In this document: in pieces, positions 1-7,735 of the stretch | Layout: each line of letters opens with the position of its first letter | Position numbering within the stretch: the first letter of the stretch is position 1 | Assembly (NCBI GenBank): GCA_002336105.1 | Contig: DDEQ01000028.1 | Location: 1-52,900, forward strand | DNA length: 52,900 nucleotides | Direction: 5' to 3' | Source: Chthonomonas sp. UBA1950 | GTDB taxonomy: Bacteria > Armatimonadota > Fimbriimonadia > Fimbriimonadales > Fimbriimonadaceae | The notes under the pieces: generated by a model | The model's input: only the letters and a program-made list of their open reading frames with translations | Told to the model about the DNA's origin: nothing | Databases searched by the model: none | Translations under genes and position numbers: made by a program

Positions 1-51
1 GATTCTCGCGGCGGCGGTTACGGCGGCGGCAAACCACGCGGTCGTTTCTAA
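1..51 (+). CDS. C-terminal tail of a Gly/Arg-rich protein (partial)
   Basis: The first 16 codons read as a Gly-, Arg- and Tyr-rich tail (DSRGGGYGGGKPRGRF) and end in TAA. Tails like this occur on small RRM-type RNA-binding proteins and on some DEAD-box helicases, where they help RNA binding. The body of the gene lies upstream of the window, so the family cannot be decided. A clear hairpin terminator follows 24 bases later, which supports this being a true gene end. Confidence 0.6.
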   Translation, partial: DSRGGGYGGGKPRGRF

Positions 52-75
52 GAACAACCTCGGACTTGTCAGATC

Positions 76-108
76 AAGGCTCATGACTCAGTCATGAGCC
101 TTCTTTGA
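76..108 (+). terminator. Rho-independent terminator after the Gly-rich gene
   Basis: A perfect 12-bp inverted repeat (AAGGCTCATGAC at 76-87 and its complement at 91-102) surrounds a 3-base loop and is followed by a T-rich stretch. It separates the upstream gene from ilvE. Confidence 0.75.
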
Positions 109-133
109 TTTACAGACCAATGTGTGAGATCGG

Positions 134-139
134 TATCAT
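134..139 (+). promoter_or_regulatory. Probable -10 element directly before ilvE (leaderless)
   Basis: TATCAT lies only 6 bases before the ilvE ATG at 146, and no Shine-Dalgarno sequence is visible. A loose -35 match (TTTACA, 109-114) sits 19 bases upstream. A -10 box this close to the start codon implies a transcript beginning at or next to the ATG, as known for leaderless genes in Deinococcus. Confidence 0.5.
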
Positions 140-145
140 ATCGAT

Positions 146-1018
146 ATGCCCAAATTAGTCTGGCTAAACGGAGAAATATCTCCTCTCGAATCTGCTGTCA
201 CATCGGTCGCAGATCACGCTCACCTTTATGGCGACGGACTCTTCGAAGGCATCCGAATCTACGGCCGAAAGGTTTTTAAGCTTGACGAGCACCTAGTTCG
301 CCTCTATCATGGCTGCGCTTACCTTGGCTTCGAGATGACGATGGCTCTCGACGAGCTTAAGGCAACTCTTCTTGATGTCTGTGCAAAAGCGGATATTAAC
401 GATGGATACATCCGCCTTAATGTCACAAGAGGTACAGGATTAGGTCTTGATCCTAAGTCGATCAACCGATCACCAAACATCATGATCATGATCAATACGC
501 TGGCGCTGTATTCGGCCGAAGCATATGAAAGTGGTCTTCACGTAGTATCCACCTCGGCGCGTGTTATTCCTGCCGATTCGCTTGATCCACGAGTCAAATG
601 TATCGGTCGATACGCATCAAACATTCTCGCGAAGACCGAGGCCAACCGAGTTGGAGCTGGCGAGGGCCTTATGTTGAACCACCAAGGTCAAATTGCCGAA
701 TGTACGGGCGACAACATCTTCCTGATCAAGGGAAAGAAGATTCTAACGCCCCACCCATCGTGCGGCATTCTTGAAGGTGTCACTCGAAACACAGTCATGA
801 AACTCGCTGCATCTGCGGGTTATGAAGTGGAAGAAACAGTTCTGACCCCATTTGACGTTTTCACATGTGATGAAGCGTTCCTCACCGGCACCGCCGCTGA
901 AGTGATCGCCATGGTGACGCTCGACGGAAAACCCATCGGGAACGGCAAGCCTGGCCCAATCACCAAGCATGTGACAGAACTGTTCAGAGAAGAAACCAAG
1001 ACTGGCTCAGCATTTTGA
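146..1018 (+). CDS. ilvE: Branched-chain amino-acid aminotransferase
   Basis: A 290-residue fold-type IV PLP aminotransferase. It moves the amino group between glutamate and the 2-oxo acids of valine, leucine and isoleucine, the last step of their synthesis. The likely PLP-binding lysine is K151 in RVKCIGRYASN, and the later segment EGLMLNHQGQIAECTGDNIF carries the usual class IV pattern. Length and the N-terminal LVWLNGEI segment fit the family; D-amino-acid transaminase and aminodeoxychorismate lyase are close relatives but less likely. The start has no ribosome-binding site and follows a -10-like box, so the mRNA may be leaderless. Its stop overlaps the TTG start of the next gene. The pathway partners ilvB, ilvN and ilvC lie 42 kb away in this window. 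Confidence 0.9.
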   Translation: MPKLVWLNGEISPLESAVTSVADHAHLYGDGLFEGIRIYGRKVFKLDEHLVRLYHGCAYLGFEMTMALDELKATLLDVCAKADINDGYIRLNVTRGTGLGLDPKSINRSPNIMIMINTLALYSAEAYESGLHVVSTSARVIPADSLDPRVKCIGRYASNILAKTEANRVGAGEGLMLNHQGQIAECTGDNIFLIKGKKILTPHPSCGILEGVTRNTVMKLAASAGYEVEETVLTPFDVFTCDEAFLTGTAAEVIAMVTLDGKPIGNGKPGPITKHVTELFREETKTGSAF

Positions 1019-1329
1019 CGAACCAGTGCTCAGAGTGTGGTCGTAGCGCTTCTACGACCATCAATATTGAGGGTGTAGAGAGACTTCTCTGCCCTCTCTG
1101 TGCCGATAAAGCTCTAGGTATTCACGGCTTAGGGGCGCTAATCAACTCATTTGTTCCGGCAAGAGCTGCGGCAGAGATGTGCCCCTACTGCAAGCGAAGC
1201 TTATTGGATGTTAAGCAGACCGGACTACTCGGATGCCCTCTTTGTTATGAAGCATTTGAACAGACGATATCGAGTGAGTTTGGTATCGAACCATCGGAAT
1301 GGAAGAAGTTAGGCGTCAACTTCAAGTAA
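1015..1329 (+). CDS. McsA-like zinc-binding protein
   Basis: A 104-residue protein with four Cys-x-x-Cys motifs: CSEC near residue 5, CPLC near 26, CPYC near 56 and CPLC near 74. These are enough for two zinc sites. The spacing and the LLGCPLCYEAFE segment match the N-terminal half of McsA, the activator of the McsB arginine kinase in Firmicutes. The UvrB/UvrC-interaction helix usual at the McsA C terminus is short or absent here. No mcsB or clpC is visible nearby, so the role is uncertain. The start is TTG and overlaps the ilvE stop (TTGA), which implies translational coupling. Related proteins are often annotated as excinuclease ABC subunit B-like. Confidence 0.7.
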   Translation: MTNQCSECGRSASTTINIEGVERLLCPLCADKALGIHGLGALINSFVPARAAAEMCPYCKRSLLDVKQTGLLGCPLCYEAFEQTISSEFGIEPSEWKKLGVNFK

Positions 1330-1330
1330 C

Positions 1331-2074
1331 ATGTGCCTACGCATGAAATCGTGGCTAGTAGGAATAGTCGGGCTGATTGCCCTTATGAGTGTCGGATGCG
1401 GAGGCGGTGGAACCGGGTCAGTCTCATATCCAGACCCAACGGTTCGGTATTTCAACGTCGTTCCAGACTCCACGGCTCTAACATTTAGCATTGACTCAGA
1501 TATCAAAGCTTCAAGCCTTGGCTATTTGACATCTACCTCGGATTTTGTCTCAACAAAAGCGAAAGACGTTGATTTCAGCTTTAGAGAAAACGCAGAGTCA
1601 GATCCGATCGATGTGCTTGCCAGCACACCGGCAAAGAACTCTGACTACGCTGTAATCGCTTTCGGTCAGGAATCAGTAGCGACCTCAGAACCGATCAAGA
1701 GAGCTCGAATAACGCTTCTGCCTATTGACAGGAAAGCTCCGAGTGGCAACAAGGCGAAACTCATCGTTTTTCACGGTTTCTCAAGAGCCACCGGATTCGA
1801 GACTCCTAACATAGATCTGCAAAACCCAGGCGATACGCCCCAGTTCTTTGTTCGTAATATTGCGTTTGGCGAGTCTAGTTCACTGACAGTTGACTCTGGT
1901 AGCCAAACATTCCAGATTCGCCGAAACGGCACCGAACAAGTGTATGTCGAGCAAACGGTCACGTTAGGCGCTGGCAAGATTTACTTAGTGATCGTTGGCG
2001 GAATCGAAGGTGCCACAGGAGCTATTGCTCCGTCGATGAACCTCGTCGAGATTTCACCGCGAACCGATATATAA
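1331..2074 (+). CDS. Lipoprotein with a DUF4397-like domain
   Basis: Residues 5-25 form a lipoprotein signal ending in the lipobox LMSVGC, followed by a Gly-rich linker, so the protein should be anchored to a membrane after export. The mature part begins VRYFNVVPDSTALTFSIDSD, which resembles DUF4397 proteins, a beta-rich extracellular family of unknown function. There are no further membrane segments. ATG at 1343 is as plausible a start as 1331 and gives a more typical signal peptide. The gene starts one base after the McsA-like gene and is closed by a strong terminator, so it is probably the last gene of the ilvE transcript. Confidence 0.7.
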   Translation: MCLRMKSWLVGIVGLIALMSVGCGGGGTGSVSYPDPTVRYFNVVPDSTALTFSIDSDIKASSLGYLTSTSDFVSTKAKDVDFSFRENAESDPIDVLASTPAKNSDYAVIAFGQESVATSEPIKRARITLLPIDRKAPSGNKAKLIVFHGFSRATGFETPNIDLQNPGDTPQFFVRNIAFGESSSLTVDSGSQTFQIRRNGTEQVYVEQTVTLGAGKIYLVIVGGIEGATGAIAPSMNLVEISPRTDI

Positions 2075-2090
2075 CGATTTCGCCGGTTCT

Positions 2091-2122
2091 GGCCTTTGGA
2101 ATGCACCAAAGGCCGTTTCTAT
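2091..2122 (+). terminator. Rho-independent terminator after the lipoprotein gene
   Basis: A perfect 9-bp stem (GGCCTTTGG 2091-2099, CCAAAGGCC 2106-2114) with a 6-base loop is followed by a T-rich run. It separates the ilvE group from the sigma-factor group. Confidence 0.8.
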
Positions 2123-2228
2123 TCTGCTAAATTTCTATTTCAAGCGCCCAAGAGCCGGTAATTACACGGTTTAGGGTGTTAAAATGCTAACCCGCGCATC
2201 GTTCTGTGCGATGCGTTCGTCCCTTCCT

Positions 2229-2774
2229 ATGCCGAATGACGCACTTCGAGATTCTCTGGCTGAGAAGCGGTGGCTCAACGCCCTCATTGAGGGAGACCCT
2301 ACTGCGCTCGGCGGGATCTATGACCTCTATTCTGAGAGGATCTTTCGCTACGCCTACAGAATGCTCGGAAACCGCAGTGATGCCGAAGACGCCACTGCTG
2401 AAACTTTTCTACGCGTCATGCGCCGATCATCCGAACTTCGGGCTGACGGCGCTTTTCGGACATGGTTGTTCCGCATTACGCGCAATCTTTGCATCGACAA
2501 GCTGCGACAGGCCAAACTCATGGACTTGCCGCCCGACATGCAGTACTCGGGGTCAGAGGATCGATCGGCCCTTAGGGTTACAGTGCAACAGGCTTTGTCA
2601 GAGCTCCCTACTGAATATCGCGAACCCATCATCCTTTGTGATCTTGAGGAGATGCCCGCTAGGGAGGCTGCCGAGGTGTTAAGGATATCTCTTGCTGCAC
2701 TGAAATCCAGACTCTACCGAGGACGCCGCGCATTACGAGACAAACTCGGAAGCGCAGTAGAGAGGACGTCTTGA
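2229..2774 (+). CDS. ECF-type RNA polymerase sigma factor
   Basis: A sigma-70 family protein of the extracytoplasmic-function type. Region 2 (RIFRYAYRMLGNRSDAEDAT) provides core binding and -10 recognition; region 4 (LSELPTEYREPIILCDLEEM, then a helix-turn-helix ending SRLYRGRRALR) recognises the -35 box. Regions 1 and 3 are missing, as expected. The chosen ATG at 2229 begins MPNDALRDSLAEKRW; an in-frame ATG at 2184 would add 15 residues that look unlike the family. The stop overlaps the TTG start of a 95-residue partner gene, the normal position of an anti-sigma factor. dnaN follows on the same strand. The stimulus is not evident from sequence. Confidence 0.88.
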   Translation: MPNDALRDSLAEKRWLNALIEGDPTALGGIYDLYSERIFRYAYRMLGNRSDAEDATAETFLRVMRRSSELRADGAFRTWLFRITRNLCIDKLRQAKLMDLPPDMQYSGSEDRSALRVTVQQALSELPTEYREPIILCDLEEMPAREAAEVLRISLAALKSRLYRGRRALRDKLGSAVERTS

Positions 2775-3058
2775 CAAACGAAACATATAAAAAACTAGTG
2801 GACCTTTACGCAGGTCACGAATTACCAACTGAACTTGAGGAGCAGATGGAACTCGCTGCCTATAGCGAGCCAGACCTAAATCAGGACATGACCACACTCC
2901 GAAGAACGGTGGACATGCTTCAAAGTGATCCTGGAATCGAGTTCACTAACGAATCCTACCAACGCATTCTCATGCGCCTTTACGCTCAGGGTGCCAATGT
3001 AGAAACGAGCGCCCCAACACCAACTCACTTCCAATACCACCTGCCGATGCAGGGCTGA
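2771..3058 (+). CDS. Small protein coupled to the ECF sigma gene, possible anti-sigma factor
   Basis: A 95-residue acidic, helical protein beginning at a TTG that overlaps the sigma-factor stop (TTGA), with a purine-rich GAGAGG site just upstream. Position and coupling suggest a sigma-binding regulator. However, it lacks the His-x3-Cys-x2-Cys zinc motif of ZAS anti-sigma factors and has no transmembrane segment, so it would be soluble. The region KLVDLYAGHELPTELEEQ resembles the N-terminal helix of anti-sigma domains only loosely. No confident family assignment can be made. Confidence 0.55.
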   Translation: MTNETYKKLVDLYAGHELPTELEEQMELAAYSEPDLNQDMTTLRRTVDMLQSDPGIEFTNESYQRILMRLYAQGANVETSAPTPTHFQYHLPMQG

Positions 3059-3071
3059 TGATGTTGCCATT

Positions 3072-4175
3072 ATGAAGCTAGACGTATCCCGTAAAGAGTT
3101 TTTTGAAGCCGTAAGCGCAGCCGCAGCAGCTTCAAGCGTCCGAACCTCGGTCAGCATTCTCCAGAATCTGAAGATTGAAGCAACCGAGAGTCACCTCCGC
3201 GTGGTTGGTTGTGACAGTGAGATGTGGGTTTCGAGAGAAATCCCATGTATGGTCTCCGAGCCAGGTGCAATTTGCCTTCAGGCACGCTTACTAAACGACA
3301 TCGTGAGTGCAATGCCCGATGGTGACATCACGTTAACCACCATTGACTCGCAAAACGTTTTGCTTCAGCACGGCGCATCTGAGTATCGAATGCTCAGCCT
3401 AGATCCAAGCGATTTCCCAGAGCCTCCTGCATTTGGCGGCGAAGGCGAACTAAAGCTCAAAATGGGTCTCTTAAGAGGTGCCGTCGATTCGGTCCTCTTC
3501 GCTGTTTCGACAGACCTTCATCGACTGGTTTTGACCGGCGTGCTGTTCAACTACAATGGACAAACACTGACGATGGTTGCTACCGACACCCATCGTTTAG
3601 CCGTTCGACGAATTGAACAAGAAGGTATCGGTTCCAACCTCAATGCGGTTGTTCCAGATAAAGCCCTCAAGGCAATCAAAGCCCTACCGATTAACGATGA
3701 GGCCGAAGTTACCATTCTCTTTGGAAGCGGTCGTCTCGGAGTAGAAGCCGGAGGAGCAAAGGTTGTTTCTCAACTTCTTGCTGGGACCTATCCAAACTGG
3801 GAAAGAGTTGTCCCAAGTGAAACAACACGAGTTTGGAGCATCGAAGCGGACCAACTCACCGAAAAGGTCAAGCGCACAATGATTCTTGCCCGAGACAATG
3901 CGAACCGAGTTCGATTTAAGGGTGCAGGAGATCAGGTCTTAATCGCGGCTCGAAGCGAAGAAAAGGGCGAAGCCAAAGAAGAGTTGCTGATGGTGGCTCA
4001 GAACGGCGATATCGAGATTGCCTTCAATGGCAAATATGTTCAAGATGCACTAGGTCCAATTGATGGTCCAGGTGTTCGGGTCGAAATGACCGAATCCTCT
4101 CGCCCAGCAGTTTTCCGACCTGCCGACGATGAATCAGGCTACTTCTGCGTTATCATGCCAATGGCTTTAGCCTAA
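3072..4175 (+). CDS. dnaN: DNA polymerase III sliding clamp (beta subunit)
   Basis: A 367-residue protein with the three-domain DnaN layout. It forms the dimeric ring that holds DNA polymerase III and repair enzymes on DNA. Recognisable segments are the N-terminal MKLDVSRKEFFEAV, the middle VATDTHRLAVRR motif around residue 173, the SQLLAGTYPNWERVVP segment of domain 2-3, and the C-terminal FRPADDESGYFCVIMPM, which lines the peptide-binding cleft. It begins 13 bases after the small sigma-coupled gene and has no obvious Shine-Dalgarno site. dnaA, recF and gyrB are not beside it, so dnaN is outside the usual origin cluster here. Confidence 0.95.
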   Translation: MKLDVSRKEFFEAVSAAAAASSVRTSVSILQNLKIEATESHLRVVGCDSEMWVSREIPCMVSEPGAICLQARLLNDIVSAMPDGDITLTTIDSQNVLLQHGASEYRMLSLDPSDFPEPPAFGGEGELKLKMGLLRGAVDSVLFAVSTDLHRLVLTGVLFNYNGQTLTMVATDTHRLAVRRIEQEGIGSNLNAVVPDKALKAIKALPINDEAEVTILFGSGRLGVEAGGAKVVSQLLAGTYPNWERVVPSETTRVWSIEADQLTEKVKRTMILARDNANRVRFKGAGDQVLIAARSEEKGEAKEELLMVAQNGDIEIAFNGKYVQDALGPIDGPGVRVEMTESSRPAVFRPADDESGYFCVIMPMALA

Positions 4176-4193
4176 TATTTGATCAGAAAAATC

Positions 4194-4238
4194 AGAACGG
4201 TGGTTCTTGTATCGCAAGAACCACCGTTCTTTCGTTTG
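4194..4238 (+). terminator. Strong Rho-independent terminator after dnaN
   Basis: A perfect 16-bp stem (4194-4209 with 4215-4230) carries a 5-base loop and is followed by TTCGTTTGT. It ends the sigma-dnaN transcript. Confidence 0.85.
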
Positions 4239-4408
4239 TATCGTAAACCGTCAGGCTTGGCTCCCTTTACGGGAGTCAATGTTAATATTTCAGTCAAAAA
4301 CATACACATAGTGCGTCTTTCACGACAATAAATGACGTTGTTGTTCGCTTAGCTACGACCCGAAACTCATATACAACTGTCTTTTTGAACGGTTGTAGGG
4401 GTACTCGA

Positions 4409-6625
4409 TTGAACAAGCTTTGCATGAAGTACAAGCTCTTGCTGTTGTTGGCAGCACCGCTCATTGTTGTGCTAGCCACATCCCTTGGCCGCATTGGAGA
4501 AGCCATTTCAGAGAAAAGGATTGCGGAGTCAGTAAACAAGAATGTTCGTATTTCCACTCAGATCTCTGCTCTAGTTCATAGTATTCAGCGCGAAAGAGGC
4601 CTGTCGGCAGGTTTCATTGGCTCAAAGGCAGGCAAATTCAAGGATGAGCTTGTTAGTCAGAGGACAACTACCGATAAGGCAATTGCTGAGCTAAAAAAGT
4701 CTGGTCATTTGACAACCTCAAGCCCTGACTTAGTAAGAGCTGAGGATTCCCTCAATGGATTGGCAAACCTCAGAAGCAAGATTGACGTTTTGGAAACTGA
4801 CGCCCCGAGCGCGGTTAAGTTCTATACAGATCTCAACACCAGACTCATTCACGACATATCCGTTCGGAGTCGACAGTTTTCCTTGTCCTCGCTTGGCCCA
4901 ATGTTCGCATCGTACACAGCGCTTGTGCAACTCAAAGAGAAAGCAGGAATCGAAAGAGCACTCATCAGCAACGTCTTCTCTGCCGGAAAGTTTGCCCCAG
5001 GTATGTACGGAAAGTTCAATGAGGTCGTTGGAGCACAGTTCGCATTCGAAGACCGATTCAAAGTTTCTGCATCTAACGACATATCGGATCTTTATGACAA
5101 ATTGCTAAGCGACAACGATTCCCAGCGAAGCTTGCAACTTAGGTCGATAGCAGCGCAAGATGGTCCTGCTTTGGCCTCGCAGAGCGCTAACGAGTGGTTC
5201 AAGGTCCAGACACACAAGATTGAGAAACTTAAGGCAGTCGAGGATAAAATCGAAACGGTTATCTTAGCTGGCGCCGCAAAAGATCTCAAATCAGCAAATC
5301 AGAAACTCATCCAGACAGTTGCAGTTCTGATCGGCACGTTGACACTGTCGTTCGGAATTTTGTTCCTAATCAACCGCAATATGTATCGAGGTCTGATTTC
5401 AATCATTCAGACAACAAAAGCGGTCGCTCAGGGCAACTTAACTGTTACTTCGCATGTCAGTGGTAAAGACGAATTTGCACGAATCTCATATGAACTTGGC
5501 TCGTGCCTTTCTAACATCAGCGGACTGATTTCGAAAGTGAAAGACTCAGGAGAGAATATCTCTCAGCTTTCAGCCAAAGCAAAGGAGCGCCTCATAGTGG
5601 TCAACGAGGCATCGGACACAATACACCAAACTGTAACTGAGAGTTCTGAAGGCATCGAGAAAGTCGCCCAAGAACTTCAAGTTTCTGCCGGGCTATTTGA
5701 CAATCTTTCGAAGACAACGAGCAGCATTGGCGACTCAATCCATGTTCTACATGACAGCGCAAAAAGTCTTCATGACAGTTTCACTGACCTAAAGGAGAAC
5801 ATCAGGCAGTCAGCCGACGCTGTTCAGTACTCCTTAACCGCGGCTAATGAGACAACAAAACTAGCCGCTGATGCTTCGACTGAGGCGAACGAAACGATGC
5901 TCGCTATGTCAACGATCTCAAGTCGAACCGAGCAACTTGCATCAAAACTGGGCAACCTGTCGGATCAATCGAATCAGGTCAACAATATCCTTTCCACAGT
6001 CGACAGCATTGCTCAGCAAACTAACATGCTTGCACTAAACGCCACCATTGAGGCCGCTCGTGCTGGAGAACACGGACGCGGATTCGCTGTCGTCGCCGAA
6101 GAAGTGCGAAAGCTTGCTGAAAAAACGACTGAGGCAACCCAAGAAATTCAGACCATCATCACTCTCATTCGGACAGAGATCGAGATGGCTGTTTCTGAAA
6201 TGAGTCTGAACACCGAAGCAGTTGAACGCGGAAGCCTTTGCGTTCAACAAACAAACTCTCAGTTGACCGAAATCAGGTCAAGAACGGTCGCCCTTAATGA
6301 ACGGCTAACTCAGGTCAATGGCTTCTCGACAGCAATTTCACAAGAATCTGACAAGATGACGGAATCGGTTGGAAGTATCTGTCATGAGACTGACAGCATT
6401 GTCATGACCGCCGACCAAATCACAGATACCACGCAGCAGGTCAATAGCTTGATGCAGGCGATAGCAGCAGTAAGCGAGCAGGTAGCGGCGGGGGCTCAGC
6501 AGATTTCGGCTTCTACGGAAACGCAATCCAGACTCGTTAAAGAGGTTGCTGAAATTGGTGAAAACCTCACCGACAGCGGAACTCAGCTTCTCGACGAGAC
6601 GAATTGCTTCAGAGTCGCAGCCTAG
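4409..6625 (+). CDS. Methyl-accepting chemotaxis protein with nitrate/nitrite-sensor-like domain
   Basis: A membrane chemoreceptor. A first transmembrane segment near residues 8-26 is followed by an external all-helical domain with SIQRERGLSAGFIGSKAG, the hallmark of NIT (nitrate- and nitrite-sensing) domains. A second membrane segment lies near residues 300-322, then a HAMP-like linker and a long coiled coil whose tip is QQTNMLALNATIEAARAGEH around residues 535-555, which contacts CheA and CheW. A TTG start at 4409 is chosen because AGGGG precedes it by 7 bases; ATG at 4424 is an alternative. No che genes are in the window, but the flagellar operon at 17-23 kb gives it a target system. Nitrate sensing is a family inference, not shown by specific residues. 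Confidence 0.88.
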   Translation: MNKLCMKYKLLLLLAAPLIVVLATSLGRIGEAISEKRIAESVNKNVRISTQISALVHSIQRERGLSAGFIGSKAGKFKDELVSQRTTTDKAIAELKKSGHLTTSSPDLVRAEDSLNGLANLRSKIDVLETDAPSAVKFYTDLNTRLIHDISVRSRQFSLSSLGPMFASYTALVQLKEKAGIERALISNVFSAGKFAPGMYGKFNEVVGAQFAFEDRFKVSASNDISDLYDKLLSDNDSQRSLQLRSIAAQDGPALASQSANEWFKVQTHKIEKLKAVEDKIETVILAGAAKDLKSANQKLIQTVAVLIGTLTLSFGILFLINRNMYRGLISIIQTTKAVAQGNLTVTSHVSGKDEFARISYELGSCLSNISGLISKVKDSGENISQLSAKAKERLIVVNEASDTIHQTVTESSEGIEKVAQELQVSAGLFDNLSKTTSSIGDSIHVLHDSAKSLHDSFTDLKENIRQSADAVQYSLTAANETTKLAADASTEANETMLAMSTISSRTEQLASKLGNLSDQSNQVNNILSTVDSIAQQTNMLALNATIEAARAGEHGRGFAVVAEEVRKLAEKTTEATQEIQTIITLIRTEIEMAVSEMSLNTEAVERGSLCVQQTNSQLTEIRSRTVALNERLTQVNGFSTAISQESDKMTESVGSICHETDSIVMTADQITDTTQQVNSLMQAIAAVSEQVAAGAQQISASTETQSRLVKEVAEIGENLTDSGTQLLDETNCFRVAA

Positions 6626-6950
6626 AACTTGGTATCAGAACCCGTGCCTTTTTCTTCATATCCTGAAATATAGAGTTTGAGGAAATCGAGGTGCCGGGTG
6701 GCTTGTTAATTGTATTGAAGTTGCTGGAGCAGACCTTCAAGACTAATTATGCAGAGTGCTGTTGTGGCCGACGCACGAAAAACCATTAAGCAACTTATAG
6801 TTCTAGATAGTTCGAGAAAATTCTCCCTTTTAGTACCCTTTTTTGAGAACTAACAAGATGTTATTTATCTTCGCGTCCCCCTCGCAAAAAGAGTTAGTTA
6901 TCCTAGTAAACCCTGTCTAATAGATGCATATTTGCCAGTTTTCGCAATTA
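6626..6950. other. Non-coding stretch between chemoreceptor and PEP-CTERM gene
   Basis: About 325 AT-rich bases with no convincing reading frame on either strand. The only structure noticed is a loose inverted repeat (AACTAAC near 6849 and GTTAGTT near 6892) with a long loop. No known riboswitch core was recognised. Confidence 0.5.
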
Positions 6951-6952
6951 AC

Positions 6953-6982
6953 TTGAACATTTTCCAAATAATGAACTATAGT
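6953..6982 (+). promoter_or_regulatory. Sigma-70-like promoter of the PEP-CTERM gene
   Basis: TTGAAC (6953-6958) and TATAGT (6977-6982) are separated by 18 bases. The predicted start near 6989 leaves a 5-prime leader of about 60 bases before the ATG at 7052, with AAGGAG at 7030-7035. Confidence 0.6.
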
Positions 6983-7051
6983 ATTGTTGGTGGACAGATT
7001 GATCTGTCGTGCCGCGTTTTCTACACCTTAAGGAGAGTTATCAAACACGCA

Positions 7052-7651
7052 ATGATTAATAGAACCATTGTTCGTGCAGGAGTGCTTGCCGCTGCGTTCA
7101 GCGCCGTTGCAATGTCCTCTGCATCAATCACTATCGCCACCTTCAGTGATCCTGCTATCAACAGTAGCACACCACTATTCTCAACGAATTTCAGCGTTCT
7201 CAACGGTAGCTGGTCAAGTTCAAATCTTAACCTCAGCGTTCTGGGAACAACCTACAACAACGCAACATTCACGATGACCCCAGTCAGCCTCTCACATGTG
7301 AGTGGCGGCTACTATACCATGGGTAGCGGCGTCATTCAGTTCAAAGACAGTAGCGCTGCGGATATCCTCAAGATCACTTTCGGAAGCGGTTCGTTCTTGA
7401 AGGGTTCATCTGCTGGTAGCGATTCATTCGAAGGCGACAGCGTCGCTTTCAGTGGTTCAGCTCTCGGTGGCCAATCCTTTACAGACTCAGTTTTCCACTT
7501 CTCGTTTGCTAACCCAGTGAACACACCGGGCAATTCCACCTACACAGCGTCGTTCACCTCATCAGGTGAGCCCGTTCCAGAGCCTGCAACTATGGCGGTT
7601 CTTGGTATCGGTGCTGTCGGAATCATTCGACGACGACGAGCTTCTAAGTAA
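7052..7651 (+). CDS. Small PEP-CTERM exported protein
   Basis: A 199-residue exported protein. It has an N-terminal signal peptide (INRTIVRAGVLAAAFSAVAM), a Ser/Gly/Thr-rich beta-type body with few charged residues, and the C-terminal sorting signal VPEPATMAVLGIGAVGII followed by RRRR. PEP-CTERM signals are recognised by exosortase, which releases the protein at the cell surface. ATG at 7052 is preferred over upstream in-frame starts because it opens directly into the signal peptide and follows AAGGAG at a rather long distance of 16 bases. It is monocistronic, between its own promoter and a strong terminator. The body matches no family I recognise; a matrix or surface role is inferred. Confidence 0.82.
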   Translation: MINRTIVRAGVLAAAFSAVAMSSASITIATFSDPAINSSTPLFSTNFSVLNGSWSSSNLNLSVLGTTYNNATFTMTPVSLSHVSGGYYTMGSGVIQFKDSSAADILKITFGSGSFLKGSSAGSDSFEGDSVAFSGSALGGQSFTDSVFHFSFANPVNTPGNSTYTASFTSSGEPVPEPATMAVLGIGAVGIIRRRRASK

Positions 7652-7676
7652 CTCCTGATACTGACAAGCCAATCAA

Positions 7677-7711
7677 GGGCAGTGCATTCATGCACTGCCC
7701 GTTTCTTTTTT
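7677..7711 (+). terminator. Rho-independent terminator after the PEP-CTERM gene
   Basis: A perfect 10-bp GC-rich stem (GGGCAGTGCA 7677-7686, TGCACTGCCC 7691-7700) with a 4-base loop is followed by GTTTCTTTTTT. This T-rich tail runs into the upstream region of the next gene. Confidence 0.88.
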
Positions 7712-7723
7712 CAGTTTCCCTGC

Positions 7724-7729
7724 TAAAGT
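7724..7729 (+). promoter_or_regulatory. Probable -10 element directly before the DinB-like gene (leaderless)
   Basis: TAAAGT ends 6 bases before the ATG at 7736 and there is no Shine-Dalgarno site. The geometry matches that before ilvE and glyA and suggests a leaderless transcript. Confidence 0.45.
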
Positions 7730-7735
7730 GTTTTG

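Noticed and set aside
4201..4300. Possible c-di-GMP riboswitch before the chemoreceptor gene
   Set aside because: A small hairpin (GGCTCCC / GGGAGTC near 4257-4275) exists, but the conserved GEMM core and tetraloop are absent.
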